Assembly (NCBI GenBank): GCA_964036195.1
Contig: OZ038458.1
Coordinates: 6,262,001-6,326,000 of the forward strand
DNA length: 64,000 nucleotides
From: Sphaerolaimus hirsutus
Taxonomy: Eukaryota > Nematoda > Chromadorea > Monhysterida > Sphaerolaimidae
Direction of reading: 5' to 3'
Under the pieces are notes generated by a model, which searched no databases, was not told the origin of the DNA, and saw only the letters and a program-made list of their open reading frames with translations. The translations under genes were made by a program, and so were the position numbers. Positions 55,944-64,000 of the stretch are shown here, piece after piece; position 1 is the stretch's first letter, and each line of letters opens with the position of its first letter.

Positions 55944-56076
55944 CTAACACACAACATGCTCCCTGGGCACTTTACTTTTAGGTTCAGCTATTTTTCCCTT
56001 GTCCCAGGGCCGTACGTGCGCCGCTCGTCGCCGCGCGGCAACAATTTCAGTTTCGACTTCAGATAAGGCCGCCTCG
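55944..56076 (-). CDS. CCDC174: CCDC174 exon 8 (C-terminus)
   Basis: The acceptor is CAATTGCAG. It encodes LSEVETEIVAARRRAAHVRP then WDKGK, matching the family's H-I-R-E-W-D-R-G-K, and reaches TAG at 55944. A good donor (AAAA|GTAAAG, near 55970) follows WDKGKIAEPK, so the gene may continue in a further exon I could not find; the family has a longer C-terminus. Confidence 0.78.
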
Positions 56077-59000
56077 CTGCAATTGTGTGGGTGGAATGTC
56101 GTCTAAAAAATGTCATTTGACGGGCATTGATGCCATTGATTCGTGTGGTTGCTTGATATCAATTAACTATACTCAGCGGACCGCAAAGTATGCACAGAAT
56201 CCGACCATAATTACATGAAGAAATTCTTTGAAAAATTTCGTAATAACTTATTTCATAGTTAAAACGAAATACCATATTACCTCGAAATACACCCATGGGG
56301 TTTATTATTTCGCCAGCAAAATTTGAGGGGGGGGGGGGGGTCATTCGAGGGTGGTTTAAAATTTCGTCAGCAATTTTCGTAAAGATCGTAGTAAATAGTA
56401 AGCATTTGCGAACCCAAAACAGGTAATAAATGTGGCCAAACAGTATATACTTAGACATACAAACGAAGATAGCTACACAAACTAGTCTGTGTAGCTGCAA
56501 TGCAAATTAGCAGTAATAAATACATCATGTACATTGCATGCATGATGTACATCATTCCGGAGGGGGGGGGTATCTAGAGGGGGGTTATTATTTCGCCAGC
56601 CCATTTTGAGAGGGGTTAATTCAAAGGGGGGGGGGATAATTCGAGGTAATACGGTACTATGATGAAAAACTGCATAATTTGTGGTTCATTATTCAGATGT
56701 ATTACGGTAGGTTTCCATACTAAGTGTGATGCCCGCCGAGTATACCGTCAGGTTTCCCGAAAAGTTCTACGCACAGTAGTGGACACCGGATTTCAACTGG
56801 TTTTGATGACGATCGAAATTTTAAGTGACGGGTCACACAACGTTGTGAAAATTTACATTCTGCAACAATAAAAAATAGGTATTTTTTAATATCATATTAT
56901 TTTTCAATATTGCAGCACGTACAGTCAGTGATTGTTCTGTCACCGGCAACTAAAATGTAAATTACATAACAACGACACCGAATGTCAACTGCTGTGCGTA
57001 TCGCCAATATTAACTTATGGTCGCCCTCTTTCAAATTCATTTCGCCACACGCCATTGCATTTTTTTACCGCGTAAAGTAAAAAGCGCACCGTTGTTCCGC
57101 GGTGGGCCCATCCGGTAGCGGTATTTCATCGACTGCTGTCGCGCTGCTTGAAGCGGCAGCTGAATCATTGTCAGTTGACAAAAGGTCGCCGGCGAGAGCA
57201 CCTGGAAGTGACAAAATTAGAGATAAAACAACGTAGGTTCTTCAAAAAGGATACCCAGTTTTTTATTAGAAAGTAAACCGCTTGAAGGGATGGCAAATTT
57301 TCTGAAAAAGTAAGGGATAGGCACTTGTCACTAGGGCTGGGAATTTCAAAATTTTCGGTTCCGGTTCTCGCTTCTAAAAATTTTTGGTTCGGTTCTCGGT
57401 TCCTCAAAATTTTCGGTTCCGGTTCTCGGTTCGGTTCTTAAGTTCGGTTCCGGTTCGGTTCTTTCGGTTCCAAATTGTCAAAAATTTCGGTTCCGGGTAA
57501 TGAAAAAGTCGGGTATCGGGTAATGAAAAAATCGGGAAAAAGAAAATAATAAGCTGAACAAAGGAAAAACAACATAAAACAACCCCCCCTAAAATTTTGC
57601 CCCTGTAGTGGCGGAATGGTGTCATGGCGCTCGCGCAATTCATAGGCACCACGCCATGGCGCCATTGGCGTTGGCGTAGGTGCCCCAGACGGCCAAAACT
57701 TGGTGTGCATGTAAACCCAGTGCGTATATAGATCCCTTGCTTCGGGGGCCAGGTACATATCCAGGATTTTTGAGCATGGTGTCTGTTTGTTTACTGAGCC
57801 TGGTGTACGGTAGGGGGATTCAGCCCCCCCCCACCCCCCCCTAAAAGTTTACCTACATGGTGACGAAATGGCATCATGGCGCTGGCGCCATTGGCATTGG
57901 TGCCAAAAATCTCTGATATGTAAATATGTAAATACATGTACATATAGAGAGACTGGCACCCCACTTGCTGTATTTTATAGAGAATTAACAGTACGATTAC
58001 CAATGTACTTCTAAAATATCAGTGTGATGGAAACATGTGGGAAAATGGGCCTACATGCACACCAGGTTTACATGCACACTGGCACAGACCCCCACAGACT
58101 GCTGTATATGTATTTTACATACATATACACATTTTAGGCGGGATCGTGAACACATGAGGCTGCGCGACAGTGAGATGAAATCACCAGCAAGAATTGCGCG
58201 CTTGCACGCAAAATTTTTTACAAATCACCCTAAAAATTGATGCCGGAAGTTACATTTCCATGCATCTTCCTACTCTCACCCGGGAAGGGGGGGGCGGCCG
58301 CCGATTATTGTATAACATTTTGGTTCTTTCGGTTCTTTAGTTCGGTTCCGGGTCTAAGTGCCGGTTCTCGGTTCCGGTTTGGGTATTTTTTTCGGTTCCG
58401 GTTCTCGGTTCCAAAATTGTGCTCGGTTCTCGGTTCGGTTCGGTTCGGTTCCCCAACCCTACTTGTCACTGACACTCTCATCTTTATTTGTGAATTTACC
58501 TGACATTCCCACTCAACTTGAATTAAGGTGCGCTACTTGTAAGCCGTGTAAATGTGGTAAATACAGTATCCTGCATCGATTACTCGACTGAAAGATAGAC
58601 AATTCACGAGAACCGAAATTGGCTACCAAAACACTGCAACAGTCAAAATACATTATTTATTCTAATAGAAGAGCGCCGTTTTATTTTCCATCAACTTTTT
58701 AAATGCCGTTCTATTGAAGGTGCGTTCTATTGGAGGCTGCCGTTCTATTGGAGGCCGCCGTTCTATTGTTTTCGTGAGGGTAAAAACGAGAGCAAAAACC
58801 TGCCGTTCTATTGAAAGGGCCTTTCTCTTGGAAGAATGCCGCTCTATTAGAAGGAATACCGTAACCCCCAATAATTAAAATCGCCCCCCCCCCCACCAAC
58901 CAGGATCGAGTTGTCTGCGTTTGCTCACGGCTGCCAATCGGGCGCGCATGGTCGCTTCGCGGCGCTGCCGCAACTTTTCCGCCCGCGCGCGCGCATCTAA

Positions 59001-61902
59001 TGTCTGCGAGGTTTATTTTGATTTAATTATGATTTAGAATTGATTTTTTGATGCGTTGAAGTGAAGTGACACGGAAATGGGGGTCGGGTAATGTGCGAGG
59101 TGTTTACTGCCTAACTCGTTAGACTCTTGTGCATGAATATGATTTCCGGGTCTTACCAAAAAATCGAATTCGACATTTTATTTAAGTTGCTGAATATTCG
59201 ATACGCGATAAAATATCCTATATTTTGGTGTATTTTGATATGCAACACAATGTACCTACACACACGTGTGAAAACTGAAATTTAAAAAAATGCAAATTAA
59301 TGAACACGGTTGAATGATTTAATTTCATTTGAATTGAAACTAATGAAAGTTGAAATTTGAAAACTAAAACACATAGCACACGATAAGAGTAGGCTGAATG
59401 TCGCCATGTCGCCATTCAGTTCTCACCAATGCCACGGAAAAACTAGTGTGTGTAGGGCCAATAGGAAAAAAGAAAATCAATTCTATTCACCAATAAAACC
59501 CTGAAAGTAACAAACCGCCTGCCTGGTCTGCTTCAATTCTTGCTGCTGCTTTTGACGCTGCTCCTCGTCCGTGGAGAACTGGTAGTACGCGGCGCCCAGT
59601 TGACGCGCGTCTGAAACGCCACAAAGGGTGTGCACACACTAGTTGACATCGCAAATTCGTGTCGAATAAATGTCAACTCAATAACACAAAACAATTCAAA
59701 AGCATCACAATTAAGGATAAAGATGGAAATCAAGTGTCACGATATAAAAATAACTGAGCTGTACTACATAGGAACATAGAAACAACATAATTGACCTACA
59801 TTTACGTTGAATTAGTTGACACGCATTTTGATGCCAACTAATGTGTGCGCCATAAAGACACAGACACTTAAAAATTACAAAAATGGGATTGAAAAACCAA
59901 CAACACTAAAAATTTGAAGAAAAAAAACACACCATCGGCGGACACGTGTTGATAATGCACGGGTCCCGACGGCCCAGCTGTTTCTCTGTGCTGCGTGGCG
60001 GCAGACGCCCCTTGATGATCAGAATCTGAAGTTGCAGTCGCGCGGCAACTGCTGCTGCCGCCGTGCAGTTCGAGCAGCACTTCAGCATCCTTGGCGCTTT
60101 CTACCTGCGTTGGGGAAAAGTGAAAGTGAAATGGTCTCATGTGAAGTTGTGAAAATGTAGCGACAATGGCGTTACAGACGCTAGTTGACCGCCGGTACCC
60201 TCCGGGGGCCAAATTCAGTCAACCCCTGTTTAAAAGTAAGTACACGCCTCAATTATATTTTCCGGGACTTAATACCGAGACCGTAAAATCTCCAAATTTA
60301 GGACGACCCGGGACCGAGACCGCATTCTGGTTTGAACCCTTCAACGCACCCTGCGATCCAACTGCTCCCTTCTACAGGTCCTGGTCCTTCCAAACTCATC
60401 CACATACTCAACTAGGTCACCCTCTTCCTGCACATCCTCATCGACATCGACATCGCGCGGTCGTCGATTGCAATCTTGATTCGCTTCGCTTTCGGCCCGC
60501 TTTAGTTGGGCCTTGCGGTCGAAATCGACCATGAATGTGCCGCTAGAGTCGACTTCCTGGGGCGGTGTTTTTGGGGGGTTTTTTTTGGTGTGGAGTGGAA
60601 TTTTATTTGGTTGGGGAGTTGATGGTTTTTTTGGTGATTTTATTTGGGGGGCGGACTGATCTGTGACACAACATTTGACAAATTTGTTTGACATTTTTTT
60701 ATTTTGCATTGTGTGGGCTGTCAATCAAATCAACACAATCAAAAAATCAATACAATCAATTAGTGTGTCATTGAATAAATAGCGGAAATTTTCGATTACC
60801 GTATTTCCTCGAAATACCTCCAGGGGGTCTATTTTTTCAGAGTGAGATTTTTGAGGGGGGGGGGTTAAACGAGGGGGAGGGTTTATAAACTCGTAGTGTC
60901 CATTTTGAGGGGGGTATTTCGAGGGGGGGGGGGTTAAACGAGGGGGAGGGTTAATAAACTCATAGTGTCCATTTTGAGGGGTGGTATTTCGAGGGGGGTA
61001 TTTCGAGGGGGGTTTCGAGGGGGGTATATCGAGGATATACGATAATTATAGATGAATCACGACCACCCGTTGACTTAACAGTAGGCAACTTTCGTCTAGT
61101 TAGGATACACGTGGACTTATAGAGAATTCTTTGCCAAAATTTTACACGAATAATCAATCTCTACCCCAACGGCCCCCATTTAAACCCCTCCATCCAAAAA
61201 AGACACAGACTTTTGGCATCGGCCCGCCAGTGGCGCCAGTCATCTGATCATACAGCTTAGATTTTTCCGCCAATTTCTGTTTAGCATGGGCAATCTGCTT
61301 CTCCTCCTCCTCAACTTGGGCCTGTAGCCGTTTGATGCGCTCGGATCTCTCTGTTTTCGCCTGTTTGTCGCCGGTTTCGCGTCGCACGCGCTCGGTTAAC
61401 GAGCAGTTCTGAAATGGGGTTAGGTTTGTGGGCTTGAGAAATGGTTGTTTGTTTTTTTGAAAAACTTTTTTAAACTTTGTTTAGGGGAACTTTATTTCTA
61501 CAAAAAAAACTTTTGATGGCCTGTTTTTGAAAAACTTTATAAACGCTGTGGAATAGATGAAACGTCCAATCTAAATACACTGTGGAGTTTGGAAGAAGGA
61601 TGGTGATTTCTGCTATTAACTCCCAATTTTTGTGTATTTACTCACAGAAAAAAAACACAAAACTAAATACTGTATTTTTGTACACCCAGTTTATGCAATA
61701 AGTCAAAAGTCTAGAAGAAAACCCACACCCCAGCCCCCCCCCCCCCCCCGCCAAAAAGAAGAAGGAAACCAACTGTATTTTTCAGTTGTATTTGCGATTT
61801 GACCACATTTTGTCCTTGTCGCTGTGCGGCCGCTCGCTGAGCCTGCTTTCTATACAATTCCGCCTTTAACTCCACTAACTGCGAGGGGAAAATTCTTTTC
61901 AT
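55944..61902 (-). CDS. CCDC174: CCDC174 coiled-coil protein (gene model, 8 exons)
   Basis: Exons in transcript order: 61902-61774, 61408-61211, 60556-60350, 60104-59933, 59610-59516, 59003-58901, 57201-57090, 56076-55944; phases agree, giving about 382 residues. CCDC174 is a nuclear, coiled-coil, spliceosome/exon-junction-associated protein. Seen here: SQLVELKAELYRKQ near the N-terminus; KQKLAEKSKLYDQMT; FMVDFDRKAQLKR; LVEYVDEFGRTRTCRR; GPVHYQHV followed by ARQLGAAYYQFSTDEEQRQK; ARLAAVSKRRQ; EIPLPDGP; and HVRPWDKGK near the C-terminus. Each matches a family block in order (for example L-V-D-L-K-A-E-L-F-R-K-Q, G-P-V-H-Y-E-D-I, R-E-W-D-R-G-K). It is shorter than the human protein (467 residues), mainly at the C-terminus. 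ATG 61902 lies in frame eight codons before the conserved block, but CCCCTCGCAG at 61879 could be an acceptor, putting the start further upstream. Confidence 0.92.
56270..56656. mobile_element. Poly-C foldback element in a CCDC174 intron
   Basis: Ends TACCATATTACCTCGAAATA and TAATTCGAGGTAATACGGTA with G runs between. Confidence 0.88.
57090..57201 (-). CDS. CCDC174: CCDC174 exon 7
   Basis: The acceptor is CACTTCCAG. It encodes GDLLSTDNDSAAASSSATAV and then DEIPLPDGPTAEQ, resembling the family's I-G-P-L-P-P-E-P. It is supported mainly by phase fit with exons 6 and 8. The donor is GTGCGC at 57089. Confidence 0.7.
57332..58461. mobile_element. hAT-like foldback element with CGGTTC arms and 8-bp target duplication
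   Basis: Ends TAGGGCTGGGAATTTC and GGTTCCCCAACCCTA; exact duplication CTTGTCAC (57324-57331, 58462-58469). Arms (57350-57500 and 58318-58450) are CGGTTCCGGTTCTCGGTTC arrays on one strand and the complement-oriented equivalent on the other. GGCGCC words (57605-57900) are inside. It lies in the CCDC174 intron between exons 6 and 7. Confidence 0.92.
58655..58865. repeat. GCCGTTCTATTGGAGG tandem repeat
   Basis: At least five units such as CTGCCGTTCTATTGGAGG, bounded by TTATTCTAATAGAAGAGCG and CTCTATTAGAAGGAATACCG. The ends resemble those of the element at 30545-31190. Confidence 0.8.
58901..59003 (-). CDS. CCDC174: CCDC174 exon 6 (basic helix)
   Basis: The acceptor is CTCGCAG. It encodes TLDARARAEKLRQRREATMR and then ARLAAVSKRRQLDP, equivalent to the family's basic helix with A-R-L-A-K-L-R-Q-K-K. 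The donor GTTGGT at 58900 is followed by a G run. Confidence 0.88.
59251..59460. mobile_element. MITE with CCTACACACACTAGTTTTCAC ends, second copy
   Basis: Same family as 2536-2772. It lies in the CCDC174 intron between exons 5 and 6. Confidence 0.9.
59516..59610 (-). CDS. CCDC174: CCDC174 exon 5
   Basis: The acceptor is GCGTTTCAG. It encodes ARQLGAAYYQFSTDEEQRQK and then a Gln-rich helix, continuing the conserved block (family E-A-R-Q-L-G-V-G-Y-F-A-F). The donor is GTTTGT at 59515. Confidence 0.93.
59629..59851. mobile_element. MITE with CACACACTAGTTGACA ends in a CCDC174 intron
   Basis: Left TGCACACACTAGTTGACATC, right GATGCCAACTAATGTGTGC. Confidence 0.9.
59933..60104 (-). CDS. CCDC174: CCDC174 exon 4
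   Basis: The acceptor is CCAACGCAG. It encodes VESAKDAEVLLELHGGSSS, a low-complexity region, then GPSGPVHYQHVSAD. GPVHY is the start of the most conserved CCDC174 block. The donor GTGTGT at 59932 leaves G, joined with AC at 59610 as Asp. Confidence 0.9.
60350..60556 (-). CDS. CCDC174: CCDC174 exon 3
   Basis: The acceptor is CCGCCCCAG. It encodes EVDSSGTFMVDFDRKAQLKR, an acidic stretch, then LVEYVDEFGRTRTCRREQL, matching the family's W-V-D-Y-V-D-S-L-G-R-S-R-R-C. The donor is GTGCGT at 60349. Confidence 0.93.
60797..61044. mobile_element. Poly-C/G foldback element in a CCDC174 intron
   Basis: Left TACCGTATTTCCTCGAAATA, right ATATCGAGGATATACGATA, with tandem GGTTAAACGAGGGGGAGGGT units between. 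Confidence 0.88.
61211..61408 (-). CDS. CCDC174: CCDC174 exon 2 (coiled coil)
   Basis: The acceptor is CCATTTCAG. It encodes RSERIKRLQAQVEEEEKQIA and then AKQKLAEKSKLYDQMTG, a heptad-like coiled coil ending in the family's K-L-x-E-K-x-K-L-Y-E-K-M-T. The donor is GTCTGT at 61210. Confidence 0.92.
61774..61902 (-). CDS. CCDC174: CCDC174 exon 1 (or first conserved exon)
   Basis: Reads MKRIFPSQLVELKAELYRKQ and continues into an Ala/Gln/Arg-rich helix. If the acceptor before TTAGTGG is used, the exon begins at 61878. The donor on the minus strand is GTTGGT (61773), phase 0, followed by a G run. Confidence 0.85.
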
Positions 61903-62077
61903 GTTCGTTTGTTTAAGTAAATGGAAGTAGTTATGTAGACATAATTTTGGTCAGCAGGACCATAAGGGGTCATTTTTTCACTACGTATTTTAAGACCGGG
62001 TTTTACGGTCACGATAAAGACTAAAAAACCGCACCCAGTAGTGGCACGTCAATCGTCACGCAGTATTAATAAAAAAT

Positions 62078-62452
62078 TACCGTATTTCCTCGAATTACCC
62101 CCCTCAAAATGGGCACTATGAATTAATAGACCCCCTCGAAATACCCCCCCCCCAAATTGAGTGTAAACAGAACGTACATCACAAAAGCTGCAGTTTGTTA
62201 TTCAGGCAATGCAGAACACACGTTAAAACAATGACTGTGTGACCTTAGAACAGTGTTTATACCAACTACATACTTATAAAGTAAAGAAACACTTATGCTT
62301 GTCGATTATCGTTGCATTTTTCTACGTCTGCGTACCTTACAAACAACGAATTAGTACTGGGATTTCAAAAATTTTCTGGTGATTTACCCCCCCCCCCCTC
62401 AAAGTTCTCACTCTGAAAAAAAACCCTGGGGGTATTTCGAGGAAATACGGTA
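62078..62452. mobile_element. Poly-C foldback element (full copy)
   Basis: Ends TACCGTATTTCCTCGAATTA and TATTTCGAGGAAATACGGTA; family core with AATTGAGTGTAAACAGAACG and GTTTATACCAACTACATAC. Confidence 0.93.
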
Positions 62453-62489
62453 ATCAGATTTTTTGACAGTCTGCGTAAGATTCGACCAA

Positions 62490-62625
62490 GGTCCGGGACC
62501 GCCCCCAGGCCCAGACCCTGTAAAATATCACACAAACTGCCAAGTCATGTAAAATGGCAACACGGTTGAAATTTCACAGGACATTTAGGTAACAGGGTTC
62601 GGAACCGCCCCCAGGACACCCCACA
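62490..62625. repeat. TGACATTT family element, decayed
   Basis: Left CCGCCCCCAGGCCCAGACCC then TGTAAAAT, right AACAGGGTTCGGAACCGCCC. Confidence 0.7.
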
Positions 62626-62633
62626 GGCACAAA

Positions 62634-62687
62634 CTAACTGAAGAACCGGCCACGGCGATCGGCTTCGAAGGCATGCTCCACTGCCGC
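62634..62687 (-). CDS. Possible last exon of an unrecognised gene
   Basis: On the minus strand the acceptor AAAATCTCAG is followed by AAVEHAFEADRRGRFFS and a TAG stop. The stretch is GC-rich and protein-like against AT-rich flanks. It lies upstream of CCDC174 on the same strand, so it would end a separate gene whose other exons lie beyond the window or were not seen. I do not recognise the family. Confidence 0.35.
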   Translation of the reverse strand, partial: AAVEHAFEADRRGRFFS

Positions 62688-63002
62688 CTGAGATTTTTCA
62701 CAGTGCAGATTACTTGGGTTGTTTACGAAAAGTGCTATGTAAAGTGTCAAGTGACACATTTCAAGCGAGATGCGGATCGCCTAAACGAAGTTGTGCAAAA
62801 TGATCTGTAATCGGTAAACTGAGGGCTTTCAGTTTTTTGAAAAAATCTGTCACTCGATAAAATGAGACCGGCCCCAGTTGTTGTTGCGTATGGCCCCGCA
62901 AGTTGACATCGACACTACATGTCAACTGGATCCAATCTCGATTCAAAGCTTGCTGACGAGCCGACGAACGACGTTCAAACGCAAGCTTTGAATTGGGATT
63001 GG

Positions 63003-63219
63003 CGCCACACACGCTGGATGTCAACTGAACTCGTGTCAACTAAATTTTTGTGAATTGTGATTTCAACTTTCCTATCTGATAGAGCATAGTGAATTTTACA
63101 TAATGACACTGAATTTTCATTGATTCTGTTAAGTGTGCTGCTTTTAAAATTCTTTTTGTGTTATTTAGTTGACATCGAGTTGACACGAATTTGCGATGTC
63201 AACTAGCGTGTGTGGGCCC
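63003..63219. mobile_element. MITE with CACACTAGTTGACA ends
   Basis: Left CGCCACACACGCTGGATGTC, right GATGTCAACTAGCGTGTGTG; a second partial right end follows at 63231-63269. Confidence 0.85.
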
Positions 63220-63269
63220 ATCGGAACCAGTTGACATTTGGTGTCGATGTCAACTAGCGTGTGTGGGCC

Positions 63270-64000
63270 CTATTATACAGTAAAATTAACGGGATTATAT
63301 TCCAACAATGATTCATCTACATTCGATAACCAATTTCACCGCGAGAAATTGGCACGATTGAGGTTGTCAACTGTGATTTCGCGATGGAACATTGAAAAAA
63401 CAGTGTTAAAAATGTGCAGTTATGACGACGCACGAGCTCACATAGAACATAAATATGAAAAGTAATGTACACAAAGACAGCGACCCGAAAAATCCACACG
63501 TAAATAGCACCCAAAACGGAGTCTCTTACATGTCGGAAATCCTAAAAATATTTACCCCCACAATGATTGTCAAGTGCCGTCACAACTCAACAGTGGAAAA
63601 ATCAGCTTTGAAGTTCATTTTTCAGCGTCATGGGCGAATACAATCTGCAGACAAAATATCATAAATAGAAATTTACCATTTTTCATCACTATGCGATCAC
63701 CAATCTTAAAAAGACTAAATAAATAAAATTTAGGTAACTATAAAAATTCCAAATTTTTTTAAATAAAATATCCACATGATTATCAATGCAAAATTTTTCA
63801 GTGAAAAACCCTACTGTATACACCATGAAGCACAGCAAACTTATATTATAGCTGAAAATTGAAGCTTTGAGTGCCCTAAGCACATAAATGTTATTTAAAT
63901 TCACATAACTAAAAACAAAAAGACAATTAGTGAAGTGACGCACACACAGAAAGGTGAGTATTATTTTGACATGAATTGAGTATACAAAATCCTCACTGAA
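63270..64000. other. Window end, nothing recognised
   Basis: AT-rich DNA with no convincing coding or repeat signal. Confidence 0.5.

Noticed and set aside
56012-56067. Plus-strand mini-exon GPYVRRSSPRGNNFSFDFR with acceptor and stop, as a TENT5 alternative end
   Set aside because: The minus strand of the same bases encodes HVRPWDKGK of CCDC174 with matching phase, a much better family match.

Overview
The window is animal nuclear DNA, probably from an invertebrate; I cannot name the species. It holds intron-split genes from animal families (a KCNQ-type potassium channel, the TENT5/FAM46 nucleotidyltransferase, CCDC174). There are no operons or ribosome-binding sites. Non-coding DNA is AT-rich, exons are GC-rich, and non-autonomous inverted-repeat transposons are very dense. 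One run of N (7317-7516) is an assembly gap. Gene models were assembled by eye from family resemblance, splice signals and phase continuity.

Layout. (1) 1-3973: inverted-repeat elements and one unassigned candidate exon (2103-2379). (2) 3974-15632, plus strand: a divergent KCNQ-like channel in 11 exons, about 522 residues. Its S5, pore (TVGYGD), helices B/C and C-terminal coiled coil are recognisable, but most S4 charges, the S6 PAG hinge and helix A are eroded. (3) About 15.7-48.7 kb: a gene-poor interval of about 33 kb made largely of foldback elements, often nested, with a few CpG-rich patches. (4) 48778-53868, plus strand: TENT5 in 8 exons, about 590 residues, catalytic motifs intact. (5) 55944-61902, minus strand: CCDC174 in 8 exons, about 382 residues, convergent with TENT5. 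(6) 62634-62687, minus strand: a possible last exon of an unrecognised gene, then MITEs to the window end.

The three genes belong to unrelated pathways (membrane excitability, RNA polyadenylation, RNA processing); nothing suggests a functional cluster.

The most unusual content is the repeat landscape and its relation to introns. Several element families have a short terminal motif (TAGTGATG, CAGAGTTGTT, TAACGATGGC, TAGGGTTCAAAC, TAGGGCTGGG) and inverted arms made of family-specific low-complexity arrays. Six copies have exact or one-mismatch 8-bp target duplications, as expected of the hAT superfamily. Another foldback family (TGACATTT-type) fills one KCNQ intron completely (9705-9927), its two ends supplying the GT and the AG, as an introner would. 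Splice donors inferred from homology almost never have A at +4, and many introns are G/T-rich at the 5' end and C/A-rich at the 3' end.
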